A stretch of DNA of 47,805 bases. Origin: an uncultured Bacteroidales bacterium (lineage in GTDB: Bacteria; Bacteroidota; Bacteroidia; Bacteroidales; F082). The translations under genes and the position numbers were made by a program. This document shows, in pieces, positions 8,042 to 16,511 of the stretch. Each line of letters opens with the position of its first letter. The stretch's first letter is position 1. The stretch covers positions 1 through 47,805 of the forward strand of contig ONKA01000016.1 of NCBI GenBank assembly GCA_900318265.1. The letters are read 5' to 3'. The notes below the pieces were generated by a model. That model was not told the origin of the DNA, made no database searches, and worked only from the letters and a program-made list of their open reading frames with translations.

Positions 8042-8644
8042 ATGTTTAGGAAGTCGATAATACTATTGGTTTCGCTTTTTTATTGCTATTCGCTCTTTCC
8101 TCAAAACAGTCAAGACGACCTTATGCCTTGGAACATAGAGATTCATTATAGGAAGCAACACGAAGGCAACCTTGATGCCAATTATCATTGTCTCGGCTTT
8201 GGGATGAACTATTCCCTTTCCAAATGGATTGATGCGGGCTTCTTCGTGAATAGCGGGACATACAAATACCAAATGACCGTCTCTTCCAACAACATCATAC
8301 TATTTGATGGAGATAGCCGCGACTTCTTTTGGAAATATGGTTTCAATACCAAATTGCATCCGCTATCTTTGCTATTCCCAAACTTTACGAGCATCGATGT
8401 CTATTTTGACGGATACCTTGGAGCTTTTTCCTATACTTCAGATTATTGGCCAAAAACAAACAAGTTCCTCTATGGCGCAGGTGTGGGTATTGCCTTGTAT
8501 CCGACAAGACACTTCGGTTTGTTTTACGAAAGGGCATACGACAATGTAAACAAAATCACGATTAACCAAAGCAATAAGGTAAAACCTATGAACCGTTTCG
8601 GCATCAACGTCCGTTTCGGCGGGCCGAAGAAATGGAGGAAATAA
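8042..8644 (+). CDS. Small outer-membrane beta-barrel protein (paralogue A)
   Basis: 200 residues: a signal peptide (MFRKSIILLVSLFYCYSLFPQ) followed by amphipathic strands typical of eight-stranded barrels (NYSLSKWIDAGFFVNSG, IDVYFDGYLGAFSYTS, LYGAGVGIALYPTRHFGLFYE). It ends in RFGINVRFGGPKKWRK, nearly identical to the end of the next gene (RFGLNVRFPGPKKWQR), so the two are tandem paralogues sharing a plan of about eight strands. No enzymatic motif is present. A role as an envelope structural protein or small porin is an inference from the fold. It lies 68 bases upstream of its paralogue and is probably co-transcribed with it. Confidence 0.78.
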   Translation: MFRKSIILLVSLFYCYSLFPQNSQDDLMPWNIEIHYRKQHEGNLDANYHCLGFGMNYSLSKWIDAGFFVNSGTYKYQMTVSSNNIILFDGDSRDFFWKYGFNTKLHPLSLLFPNFTSIDVYFDGYLGAFSYTSDYWPKTNKFLYGAGVGIALYPTRHFGLFYERAYDNVNKITINQSNKVKPMNRFGINVRFGGPKKWRK

Positions 8645-8712
8645 TGATTTTGCAATAAAACACCACGCCAAGCGTTAAGGCGATAGAATCAAAGTCCAAC
8701 AATAATTAATCA

Positions 8713-9393
8713 ATGAAAAAACTGGTTTTATTGGCCGCGTTGTTGCTGCCTGTTATGGCTTACGCACAAAGAGACATCCCTTTCACCTCATCAAAGCCCT
8801 TTAACAAGGGCAATTTCAAAATCGATGCGAGCTATTCGCAATTGATGCAGAAAATCCCTTATTCTGGCTATCCCGACTTTCGAGTTGGAATAGGCTATGG
8901 CATTACTAATTGGTGCGTGGTAGGGGTCTTCGGCAGTTTCGGCACCCATGAAAGCCTGATGAAAATAGGAGGTGGAACTATGTACAATGGCACAGATACC
9001 ATTTATGAACCACTTCTTTTTGATGGTAAAATGATTGAGCGCTACTATCATTATGGCATTGATGCAGAGTTGCATCCTCTGACCCTTTTGTTGCCGAATT
9101 TTTATTTCGTCGACATTTATTGCCGAGGCGAATTGGGCATGAGAACCGTAACAGAGCAGTATAAGCCTGATTACGATAGTCCTTCAACCGAGCCAGTCCG
9201 TAATAACTTTCTTTACGGTGGCAGTGTTGGCGTAGCCGTCAACCCATCGAAGTATTTCGGTGTCTTTTATGAATTGGCATTTGACAACCTAAATAAGGAA
9301 TACAAACCCAAAACAGACGAAATAAAGACCAAAGCCATCCACCGCTTCGGTCTCAACGTTCGATTCCCCGGGCCGAAAAAATGGCAACGGTAA
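8713..9393 (+). CDS. Small outer-membrane beta-barrel protein (paralogue B)
   Basis: 226 residues with a clear signal peptide (MKKLVLLAALLLPVMAYAQ) and a barrel of alternating strands (FKIDASYSQLMQ, FRVGIGYGITNWCVVGVFGSFG, FVDIYCRGELGMRTV, LYGGSVGVAVNPSKYFGVFYE). Shared blocks with the preceding protein (ELHPLTLLLPNF against KLHPLSLLFPNF; RFGLNVRF) show tandem duplication. It carries an extra loop around residues 155-170 (PDYDSPSTEPVRNN) that the paralogue lacks, which could be a surface-exposed variable loop. It is followed by a palindromic repeat and then the DUF4249/TonB pair. Confidence 0.8.
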   Translation: MKKLVLLAALLLPVMAYAQRDIPFTSSKPFNKGNFKIDASYSQLMQKIPYSGYPDFRVGIGYGITNWCVVGVFGSFGTHESLMKIGGGTMYNGTDTIYEPLLFDGKMIERYYHYGIDAELHPLTLLLPNFYFVDIYCRGELGMRTVTEQYKPDYDSPSTEPVRNNFLYGGSVGVAVNPSKYFGVFYELAFDNLNKEYKPKTDEIKTKAIHRFGLNVRFPGPKKWQR

Positions 9394-9399
9394 TCTTTT

Positions 9400-9492
9400 G
9401 TAGGGCTGTCACATCGTGGCAGCCGCTTGAAATTGTTTTTCCCGCGGCTGCCGTGGTACAACAGCCCTACAACCGTGGTACGACAGCCCTAC
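9400..9492. repeat. GTAGGGCTGT inverted repeat with an extra half copy
   Basis: GTAGGGCTGT (9400-9409) pairs perfectly with ACAGCCCTAC (9461-9470), and inner GGCAGCCGC (9418-9426) pairs with GCGGCTGCC (9444-9452). The right arm is repeated almost exactly at 9473-9492 (CCGTGGTACGACAGCCCTAC), giving one and a half elements. It fills the gap before the DUF4249 gene and shares the GTAG...CTAC ends of the 28-bp family. Confidence 0.75.
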
Positions 9493-9516
9493 AGACAATA
9501 AAATCAACATTTTAAT

Positions 9517-10449
9517 ATGAAAAAACCAATAATCCTTTTCCTCTTTGCTGCGCTCGTCTTCTGCAGTTGCCGCAAGCAGGTCAGCGACTACGACCGACCC
9601 GATTTTGACCCTCAACCCACTTTGAACGCCGTTCTTCAAGAAGACCAGCCCGTGTGGGCACAGGTCACTTTTGCACAATGTCTTGACTCGGTGCATCCTG
9701 CTCCTTGCACCGATGCCGAGGTGCTGCTTTATGTTGACGGACAGTTCACGGAAATACTACAACATGAAGGCAAAGGCCTTTATGTCGGCGAAACCACCAC
9801 CGAGGCTTTGCACGAATACGCCTGCAAGGTGATCATTCCAGGCTACGATACGCTCTTTGCCCAAACCGAGATGCCTGAAAAGCCGGTGGTGACCCATGTG
9901 GAGATCATGGAAAACGCCACCGTCAACGACGAAGGCAATCCCTGCGCTGCTGTGTTGGTCACATTTAGTAACAATCCTAATCGAAAAACCTATTTTAAAG
10001 CCAATATAGAGGCTATGTTTAAGTATCAGTACGACGCTGGCGGTTGTGGCACAATCACCAGCCATGTTGGCACTTCCATCAACACTGACGACCCAGTGTT
10101 GCTAAATGAAGGTTCCAGTTTACTGCTGTTTAGTAACGAAATCATCCGAGACACGGTTTATACGCTCAAAGTAAATACGAGTATCAATGGCTATGGCTTC
10201 AGTGGACAAGCCACAGGAACATACACCCGAACAGGCTATGTAGTTGTAAGTATGCATGGCGTTTCCGAGTCGGCCTATCGCTATCTGAAGAGCCAAGACG
10301 CTAATGGGGAGCCCGATGCCTATACCAATCTTTTTCTTGGCACCATCACTCCCATCAATCTTTATAGCAATGTAGAAAATGGCCGTGGCGTATTTGCCGC
10401 CATCGCTCCCATGACCTGTGACACCATTTTCATCAACCCCGAAGACTAA
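9517..10449 (+). CDS. DUF4249 lipoprotein (TonB-receptor partner)
   Basis: 310 residues with a lipobox signal (ALVFCSC, Cys ~19). The mature chain is beta-rich. The opening part has the DUF4249 pattern of a short linker followed by an Ig-like segment (PTLNAVLQEDQPVWAQVTFAQ, DAEVLLYVDGQFTEIL, LHEYACKVIIPGYDTLFAQTEMP). The C-terminal part holds aromatic strands typical of outer-leaflet lipoproteins. DUF4249 genes regularly precede SusC-like receptors, and here the TonB receptor starts five bases after this stop codon. By analogy with SusD-like lids it probably forms a surface complex with the receptor, though its substrate is unknown. Confidence 0.8.
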   Translation: MKKPIILFLFAALVFCSCRKQVSDYDRPDFDPQPTLNAVLQEDQPVWAQVTFAQCLDSVHPAPCTDAEVLLYVDGQFTEILQHEGKGLYVGETTTEALHEYACKVIIPGYDTLFAQTEMPEKPVVTHVEIMENATVNDEGNPCAAVLVTFSNNPNRKTYFKANIEAMFKYQYDAGGCGTITSHVGTSINTDDPVLLNEGSSLLLFSNEIIRDTVYTLKVNTSINGYGFSGQATGTYTRTGYVVVSMHGVSESAYRYLKSQDANGEPDAYTNLFLGTITPINLYSNVENGRGVFAAIAPMTCDTIFINPED

Positions 10450-10454
10450 GCGCC

Positions 10455-12797
10455 ATGAAAAAAATGTTTTTGATGATATGCCTTTTGGTTTCTCTCTTTG
10501 CCCAAGCCCAACAAACCCACCTCTCTGGATTCGTCAGCGATGCCAACGACGGCGAGCGCATCATCGGTGCCAATGTCTTTCTTCAAGACCGCACAAAAGG
10601 CGTGGCCACCGACCAAAAGGGTTATTTCAACCTCGCCGTGGAGTTGCCTGCCACACTTTGCATTTCGTGCATAGGCTATGAAGAAAAATGCATCAAGGTG
10701 GACCTAGCCGACAAGCCGCTGCAAATTCATTTGCAACCTTTGACCGAAACCCTTCAATCCGTCGAAGTCAATGCCACCCGTATCGAGCGAAAAACAAACT
10801 TCAACACCTTGACCCTCAATGCCAAGAGCATTGACCAACTGCCCACCATCGGCAGTCGGCCCGACATCATCAAGGCGGCACAACAATTGCCCGGCATCGA
10901 AGCAGCCACCGAAGCCTCCAGCCTGATGATTGTGCGTGGTGGCAATCCTGGCGAAAACCTTTACATGCTCGACAATGTGCCGCTTATCTATGTCAACCAC
11001 TTGGGCGGTTTCATGTCGGTGTTCAACTCCGAGATGATCAACACCATGGACATCTACAAGGGCGGTTTTCCAGCACGCTATGGCGGCAAACTGTCCTCTA
11101 TCGTTGACTTGACCGCCAAGAAAGGCGACCCCACCAAGTTGAAAGGCTCGCTCAGCGCAGGCCTCACCGACTTGGCCTTTGCCGTGGAAGGCCCAGGCGG
11201 GCTGAAGAACTCCAGTTTTATCATCACGGGCCGCAAGACCCTCACTGAAGCGTTGCTTTACATTGCCAGCCAAATCAGCAAAGAGCAAGGCGGACAAGAC
11301 TATAACATTGCCTACGGTTTCCACGACATCAACGCCAAGTACACTTGGGCACCCGATGCCAAAAACAGTTTTGCGTTCAACATCTATGAGGGCGATGACT
11401 ACATGCGCATCTGGAAGAACAAGAGGGAGAACGGCGACATCGAGCGCAACAGCATCGGCAACATCTGGGGCAATCTGCTCGTCTCGGGTCAATGGAACAG
11501 CGCGGTAAGTTCACGGCTTTTCATGGCCAACACCTTGTCGTTCACGCAATACCGATTGAAGAACAACATGAAGGCCTACCTTAGAAACGCCGTTGACACT
11601 ACGGATTTCTTCGTCAAGACCTCTTCGCGCGTCAGCGATGTTTCGCTCCGCTCCGATTGGAAACTCTTTGTCAACAATGCCTACACCTTGGAATATGGCC
11701 TGCAAACTTCCTATCTCAACTATCGTCCCAACCACTTCACCAGCAGTTTCTCAGAAACCAACTTGCCTGACATTTCGAGTGTGTTCGACAACTCGCTTTA
11801 TCTGGACAACAAGCTGAAGTTTGGCACTTGGTTCAACGGCTCCATCGGTTTGAGAGCGAATAGTTTTGTGAACAAAGGGTATCATCACTTCGCTTGGGAG
11901 CCGAGGCTGAACCTCAACTTTACCGTTGGAGGAAACACCATCAACCTGACCGCCATGCGCGTCACGCAGAACGCCCACCTGATGATGACACCTGGCTCCA
12001 TCATGAACAACGAGGTGTGGATTCCCGCCGATGCGCGCATCAAGCCCGCCACCTCCGACCAGGCCTCTGTCGGTTGGCAGCGAGGTTTTTGGCAAGACCA
12101 TATTAGCGTGGAAGTGGATGCCTACTACAAGCTGCTCCGCGACTTGGCCACCTACCGCGAGGGCTACAGCACCCTTCTCGGCGACTCCGACTGGCGCAAC
12201 AAAGTAGAAGCGGGCGGTAAGGGCAAATCGTATGGCGTTGAAATGATGACGCGCTTCAACTTCAACCGTTTGGACGGCTATGTGGGCTATACTTGGTCGC
12301 ACACCACGCGGCAGTTTGACCATATCAACAACGGTAAAGAATATGTGTTTGAATACGACCGCCCAAACTCCATCAACATCAATGTGAACTATCAACTGAC
12401 GGAGCGATGGTCGTTGAGTGCATTGTGGACCTATCAGACGGGATTGCCTTTCACGCCTGTTATCGGGGTACAGAACACGCCTGTCATCACGCCTGAAGGC
12501 GATGTGCATTTTGAGCAAACCAACATCTACGGCGAGCGCAACAGTGCCAGGATGCGCGACTACCACCGCCTCGACTTGGCCGCCAAGTTCAAGACCAAGA
12601 ACGAGAAAGGCCGCAAAGCCGAATGGACGTTCTCTATCTACAATGTGTATTGCCGACAGAATCCGTACTATTACTACTATGGCGATAAGAAAGGCGACCC
12701 GCTGTATTGGAACCAGTTCCCTGACGAACCGCAAACGCTATGGCAGCGGACTTTCTTCCCGATTATACCGTCGTTTTCTTATAAGGTGTGGTTTTAA
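10455..12797 (+). CDS. TonB-dependent receptor with N-terminal carboxypeptidase-regulatory-like domain
   Basis: 780 residues. The signal peptide (ending about residue 19, LFAQAQQ) is followed by a CarboxypepD-regulatory-like domain (~22-105; LSGFVSDANDGERIIGANVFLQ). The plug (~115-230) carries LNAKSIDQLPTIGSRPDII, IVRGGNPGENLYMLDNVPL and YKGGFPARYGGKLSSIVDL. The 22-strand barrel then extends to the terminal aromatic strand PSFSYKVWF. This is the outer-membrane transporter of a DUF4249-type pair and would use TonB energy to import a ligand that cannot be predicted from the sequence. It is shorter than SusC proteins (~1000 residues), as usual for this subgroup. The gene is five bases behind the DUF4249 gene. 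Confidence 0.92.
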   Translation: MKKMFLMICLLVSLFAQAQQTHLSGFVSDANDGERIIGANVFLQDRTKGVATDQKGYFNLAVELPATLCISCIGYEEKCIKVDLADKPLQIHLQPLTETLQSVEVNATRIERKTNFNTLTLNAKSIDQLPTIGSRPDIIKAAQQLPGIEAATEASSLMIVRGGNPGENLYMLDNVPLIYVNHLGGFMSVFNSEMINTMDIYKGGFPARYGGKLSSIVDLTAKKGDPTKLKGSLSAGLTDLAFAVEGPGGLKNSSFIITGRKTLTEALLYIASQISKEQGGQDYNIAYGFHDINAKYTWAPDAKNSFAFNIYEGDDYMRIWKNKRENGDIERNSIGNIWGNLLVSGQWNSAVSSRLFMANTLSFTQYRLKNNMKAYLRNAVDTTDFFVKTSSRVSDVSLRSDWKLFVNNAYTLEYGLQTSYLNYRPNHFTSSFSETNLPDISSVFDNSLYLDNKLKFGTWFNGSIGLRANSFVNKGYHHFAWEPRLNLNFTVGGNTINLTAMRVTQNAHLMMTPGSIMNNEVWIPADARIKPATSDQASVGWQRGFWQDHISVEVDAYYKLLRDLATYREGYSTLLGDSDWRNKVEAGGKGKSYGVEMMTRFNFNRLDGYVGYTWSHTTRQFDHINNGKEYVFEYDRPNSININVNYQLTERWSLSALWTYQTGLPFTPVIGVQNTPVITPEGDVHFEQTNIYGERNSARMRDYHRLDLAAKFKTKNEKGRKAEWTFSIYNVYCRQNPYYYYYGDKKGDPLYWNQFPDEPQTLWQRTFFPIIPSFSYKVWF

Positions 12798-12821
12798 AAC
12801 ATCTACTTTTCACTTTTTTCC

Positions 12822-12829
12822 TATTTTTG
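12822..12829 (+). promoter_or_regulatory. Bacteroidetes -7 box for asd
   Basis: Reads TATTTTTG, giving a transcription start about 20 bases ahead of the asd ATG. An AAAGGAGG-like purine run (12842-12850) supplies a ribosome binding site. Confidence 0.65.
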
Positions 12830-12857
12830 CGCCCAAATAGCAAAAGGAGGAACAAAA

Positions 12858-13910
12858 ATGAAAATCGCAGTGGTAGGAGCCACCGGCTTGGTCGGCTCGA
12901 AGATGCTTCAAGTGCTTGACGAACAGAAGGTTCAGATTGACGAATTGGTTGTCGCCGCCTCGGAACGCTCCGTGGGCAAGGAAATCGTTTTCCAAGGCAA
13001 AACTTATAAAGTGGTCAGCGTTGACGATGCCATCGCTGCCCGTCCCGACATCGCCATCTTCTCGGCAGGAGCATCGGCTTCGAAACAATATGCTCCGCGT
13101 TTTGCCGAACAAGGCACCTTCGTCGTCGACAACAGCTCGGCCTGGCGCATGGAGAAAGACGTGCCTTTGGTTGTCCCCGAAATCAATGCCGACACCATCA
13201 CCAAGGACACGCACATCATCGCCAACCCCAACTGCTCCACCATACAGATGGTGATGGCCTTGGCGCCCATCCATAAGGCCTACGGCATCAAACGCTTGGT
13301 CATCAGCACTTACCAAAGCGTGACCGGAAGCGGCGTGAAAGGAGCCTATCAGCTCAGTCGGGAAGAAGATGCTCGGCGATCTGCCTATAGCAGTATGCCA
13401 GGTGCAGGTGCATTTCCTGCTGGTGTATATCAGTTTTCCCCTGCCTATCCGCATCAAATCTACTATAATGTCATCCCGCAGGCTGGCGACTTCGTCGACA
13501 ACGGATACACCACCGAGGAGGAGAAACTGGTGAACGAGACACGCAAAATCCTGCGTGACGACCATATCGCCATCACCGCAACGGCTACGCGCGTACCCGT
13601 CACGGGAGGCCACAGCGAAGCTGTCAATGTGGAAACGGAAAGGCCATTTGAAATCGACGATGTCCGCAAACTGCTGGAGGCCATGCCTGGCGTCATCGTT
13701 AAGGACGACCCTGCCAACAGCATCTACCCCATGCCCCTTTATGCCTTCGACAAGGACGAAGTCTTCGTGGGTCGCATCCGCCGCGACTATAGCATCGCCA
13801 ATGGTTTGAACTTTTGGGTTGTCAGCGACAACATCCGCAAAGGCGCCGCAACCAACGCGGTACAGATAGCTAAATACTTAATTGAATCAAAACTTGTTAA
13901 TGCGGAATGA
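12858..13910 (+). CDS. asd: Aspartate-semialdehyde dehydrogenase
   Basis: 350 residues. It makes L-aspartate-4-semialdehyde from aspartyl phosphate with NADPH, the branch point to lysine/diaminopimelate, threonine and methionine. Visible features are the Rossmann start (VVGATGLVGSKML), SAGASASKQYAP, the active-site segment IANPNCSTIQMV (Cys ~125) and STYQSVTGSGVKGA. The substrate and catalytic-His segment PVTGGHSEAVNVE and the tail IRKGAATNAVQIA also match. Compared with remembered Bacteroidetes homologues of about 335 residues, there is an extra stretch of about 17 residues near 168-190 (SSMPGAGAFPAGVYQ) before AYPHQIYYNVIP. The codons of that stretch look different from those around it. It has its own promoter; ribF follows about 70 bases later. 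Confidence 0.95.
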   Translation: MKIAVVGATGLVGSKMLQVLDEQKVQIDELVVAASERSVGKEIVFQGKTYKVVSVDDAIAARPDIAIFSAGASASKQYAPRFAEQGTFVVDNSSAWRMEKDVPLVVPEINADTITKDTHIIANPNCSTIQMVMALAPIHKAYGIKRLVISTYQSVTGSGVKGAYQLSREEDARRSAYSSMPGAGAFPAGVYQFSPAYPHQIYYNVIPQAGDFVDNGYTTEEEKLVNETRKILRDDHIAITATATRVPVTGGHSEAVNVETERPFEIDDVRKLLEAMPGVIVKDDPANSIYPMPLYAFDKDEVFVGRIRRDYSIANGLNFWVVSDNIRKGAATNAVQIAKYLIESKLVNAE

Positions 13911-13979
13911 GGAATGCGGAATGCAGAATGCAGTTCAAGCTCCATTCAGCATTCATCATTCATCATTCATCATTTATCG

Positions 13980-14927
13980 ATGAAGGTTTATAGAAACATA
14001 ATAGAAGCTAGAAATATCCCCCACGCCGTGGTCACCATCGGCACCTTCGATGGCGTCCACCTTGGCCATCAGGCCATCTTCAACAAGATGAAGAGCTTGG
14101 CCCAAGGCATTGGCGGTGAGACGGTTGTCGTTACTTTTAGCCCCCATCCGCGGCAAGTGCTCAATATCGATAGCTCCAACCTGCGTTTCCTCTGCACACC
14201 AGAAGAGAAGCTGAAGAAATTCGAGGAGTATGGCATCGACAACGTGGTCATCATCAACTTCACCAAGGAGTTTTCGCGCACACCCTCGGAGGTGTTCATC
14301 AAGGACTACATCATCGACAACATCCATCCCGATTATATCGTTGTGGGCTACGACCATCACTTCGGCAAGAACCGCATGGGCGACTTCGGTCTGCTCAACG
14401 ACATGAAGCTGAAATATGGCTTTAAGGTGGAACGTGTTGCCGCACAGGATGTTGAGAATATCGCCATCAGCTCCACGAAGATCCGTAACGCCCTTGCAAC
14501 GGGCAATGTGAAGCGTGCCAACCAACTATTGGGCTACACCTATTCTGTCACTGCAGAGGTCGTTGTGGGCAACAAGATTGGGCGCACCTTGGGCTTCCCC
14601 ACCGCCAACCTTGAGTTACCAAGGGAATACATGCTCATCAGCAACCGAGGCGTGTATGCCTGCCTCGTTGACTACGAAGGCAAGACCTACAAGGCCATGG
14701 CCAACATCGGGCACCGGCCCACCATCGGCGACCGCAGCGAGGACAACCCCATCATTGAGGTCAACCTATTCGATTTCGACGGTGACCTCTACGGCAAACA
14801 TATCCATGTGCGTTTCATCGACCGCATCCGCGACGAGGAGAAGTTTGACGGGCTGGACGAGTTGAAAACCCAATTGGAACAAGACCGAGATAAAGCTTAT
14901 AAACTATTAGAAAACATAAAGTTATAA
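13980..14927 (+). CDS. ribF: Bifunctional riboflavin kinase / FAD synthetase
   Basis: 315 residues from the ATG at 13980. An in-frame ATG at 13914 would prepend residues translated from the simple-repeat intergenic sequence (ATTCATCATTCATC) and is rejected. The FAD-synthetase half carries TIGTFDGVHLGHQ, VGYDHHFGKNRMGDF and the SSTKIRNAL motif. The riboflavin kinase half (~residues 180-310) shows GRTLGFPTANLELP, RGVYACLVDY and the NIGHRPTIGD motif. The enzyme phosphorylates riboflavin to FMN and adenylates it to FAD in the cytoplasm. It lies downstream of asd on the same strand with a 69-base gap of direct repeats, so co-transcription is possible. Confidence 0.94.
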   Translation: MKVYRNIIEARNIPHAVVTIGTFDGVHLGHQAIFNKMKSLAQGIGGETVVVTFSPHPRQVLNIDSSNLRFLCTPEEKLKKFEEYGIDNVVIINFTKEFSRTPSEVFIKDYIIDNIHPDYIVVGYDHHFGKNRMGDFGLLNDMKLKYGFKVERVAAQDVENIAISSTKIRNALATGNVKRANQLLGYTYSVTAEVVVGNKIGRTLGFPTANLELPREYMLISNRGVYACLVDYEGKTYKAMANIGHRPTIGDRSEDNPIIEVNLFDFDGDLYGKHIHVRFIDRIRDEEKFDGLDELKTQLEQDRDKAYKLLENIKL

Positions 14928-14943
14928 TAAAATCACAAAACAT

Positions 14944-15066
14944 ACAAAACCCACAAAACCCCATTTTATAGGTGGGCGGCACCCAACTGGGTTGCCGCCG
15001 GAAAGCGGGCCAGTTGGCCGCTTTCCCTACTAAAAAGTAAAGTTTTGACAGTTTTGTGGGTTTTGT
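14944..15066. repeat. MITE-like element with 16-bp terminal inverted repeats
   Basis: ACAAAACCCACAAAAC (14944-14959) is the exact complement of 15051-15066. Between them lie two separate hairpins: 14975-14999 (GGCGGC...GCCGCC) and 15000-15026 (GGAAAGCGG...CCGCTTTCC). It spans nearly the whole gap between ribF and rlmH. Terminal inverted repeats with internal hairpins and no coding capacity are the layout of a miniature inverted-repeat element, although no target duplication is obvious. The right end is only nine bases from the rlmH start codon and may affect its translation. Confidence 0.6.
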
Positions 15067-15075
15067 GACAAAAAA

Positions 15076-15549
15076 ATGAAGATTCTGCTATTGGTCATCG
15101 GGAAAACGGATGAAGACTACCTCATCACCGGCATCAAGAAATATGTGGGCCGCATAGGGCATTATGCCTCGTTCGAGATGAAAGAGATTCCTGACCCTCG
15201 CAACCGCAAAACCCTCAGCGAAGACCAACAAAAGAAAGCCGAAAGTTTCCTGCTCTTGCAACAACTCCAACCAGGCGACCAAGTTATTTTGTTGGACGAA
15301 AACGGCAAGCAGTATACCTCGGTGGAGTTTTCCGAAAGCCTTGAAAAACAGATGGCATCAGGTGCAAAAAGACTCGTTTTTATCATCGGAGGACCCTATG
15401 GATTCGCTCAAGAAGTGTACGACCGCGCCAACGCCAAGATATCGCTCTCACCCATGACCTTCAGCCACCAAATGGTACGGCTTATTTTCGTCGAGCAGCT
15501 TTATAGGGCCTTCACCATTCTGAAAGGCGAACCATATCATCATCAATAA
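15076..15549 (+). CDS. rlmH: 23S rRNA (pseudouridine-1915-N3)-methyltransferase
   Basis: 157 residues, the normal length for this SPOUT-class methyltransferase. It methylates pseudouridine 1915 in helix 69 of 23S rRNA in assembled ribosomes, using S-adenosylmethionine. The trefoil-knot motifs are present: ILLDENGKQYTSVEFSE, FIIGGPYGFAQEVYDRAN and the hallmark C-terminus SLSPMTFSHQMVRLIFVEQL...KGEPYHHQ. It begins nine bases after the MITE-like element. The GIN-domain lipoprotein follows after 30 bases and may share the transcript. Confidence 0.96.
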   Translation: MKILLLVIGKTDEDYLITGIKKYVGRIGHYASFEMKEIPDPRNRKTLSEDQQKKAESFLLLQQLQPGDQVILLDENGKQYTSVEFSESLEKQMASGAKRLVFIIGGPYGFAQEVYDRANAKISLSPMTFSHQMVRLIFVEQLYRAFTILKGEPYHHQ

Positions 15550-15579
15550 TAAAAACAGCAACAACATCGTTTAATCAAT

Positions 15580-16422
15580 ATGAAAACCATCAAAACCATA
15601 CTCATCCTTTGCGTGGCGCTGTGCTTCGCCACCTCCTGCAAAAAAGAGGTCGACATGACCCTAATGCAAAAGACCGTTCTCGAGAACGCGAACATTAGTC
15701 AGGTCTATGTCTTCGACTCTTGGGAAGTCACGATTGTCGCCGATGACCGCAGCTATGTGGAATTAGAGTACTCCGCCTATCTGGAGCCTGGGCTCCAAGT
15801 CGAAATTGAAAACTCAAGGCTTGAAATCGGTTTCACCAGCAACGTGAATCCCGTACCAGGTTCGGTTTTCAAAGCCACAGTGCATACAACGGAAAAGGAA
15901 TTCTTTGCTGTCAGGGCCGAAAACTCCTCAGTCATCACCATGGAAGGGCCTTTCGAACTGGAAAACTCCATAGATATCGAACTGATTGATGCCTCAGTGT
16001 GCAGCGGGTTTAAAGTTTCGGCCGAATCCTGCTCTATCCTTGCAACAAACGCTTCGCAATTACTTGGTGTGGATTATCAGGGGAAAAATTGTGTGTTATT
16101 GGTTACCAAAAGTTCTTCCTGCAAAGGCAGTTTTAACGTCGAAAATTCTTTCAACGCGAGTGCGCTTATCTCCTCGCAAATAATCGTTTTCGGCGGGGCG
16201 ATGCCTTCAGCATCCATTGAGGTTAAGGAGGAAGGGACCATTAATATGGTTCAGGCCGAGGTAAATGACATGAAAGTTCATCTGGAGGGTGCATCGGAGG
16301 CTACCGTCAATGTCACGGAAACCATACGTGGATTCATTCTTTCGAGCTCTACCTTGTATTATAAAGGCCATCCTCAGATTGACGTCGATTGTTCCGAAGA
16401 TTCACAACTCATCCATTTCTAA
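15580..16422 (+). CDS. GIN-domain (DUF2807-like) lipoprotein
   Basis: 280 residues with a lipobox signal peptide (ATSCKK, Cys20). The mature chain is almost pure beta: repeated short strands with serine, valine and asparagine ladders (FFAVRAENSSVITMEGPFELENSIDIELIDAS; LLVTKSSSCKGSFNVENSF). This is the head-GIN pattern of a right-handed parallel beta-helix formerly called putative auto-transporter adhesin. It would be a surface or periplasmic structural protein; no enzyme motif is seen. It is about 30 bases downstream of rlmH. A new promoter (16482-16489) separates it from the next operon. Confidence 0.75.
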   Translation: MKTIKTILILCVALCFATSCKKEVDMTLMQKTVLENANISQVYVFDSWEVTIVADDRSYVELEYSAYLEPGLQVEIENSRLEIGFTSNVNPVPGSVFKATVHTTEKEFFAVRAENSSVITMEGPFELENSIDIELIDASVCSGFKVSAESCSILATNASQLLGVDYQGKNCVLLVTKSSSCKGSFNVENSFNASALISSQIIVFGGAMPSASIEVKEEGTINMVQAEVNDMKVHLEGASEATVNVTETIRGFILSSSTLYYKGHPQIDVDCSEDSQLIHF

Positions 16423-16481
16423 TTTTGGCCTGAAATTTGCTATTTTCGACCCCGTTGCACCGAAGCAACATGAATTTTTAC

Positions 16482-16489
16482 TAATTTTG
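16482..16489 (+). promoter_or_regulatory. Bacteroidetes -7 box for the DUF4468-mvaA-kinase operon
   Basis: Reads TAATTTTG, with TTG at 16455-16457 as a possible -33 element. It lies 22 bases before the DUF4468 start codon. Confidence 0.55.
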
Positions 16490-16511
16490 TAACCAAATTA
16501 AAAAAATCGAA

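Noticed and set aside
13911-13979. Repeats GGAATG and ATTCATC between asd and ribF as a possible regulatory region
   Set aside because: They look like slipped simple repeats, and I could not find a clear promoter or terminator in them. They may still be a degenerate palindrome.
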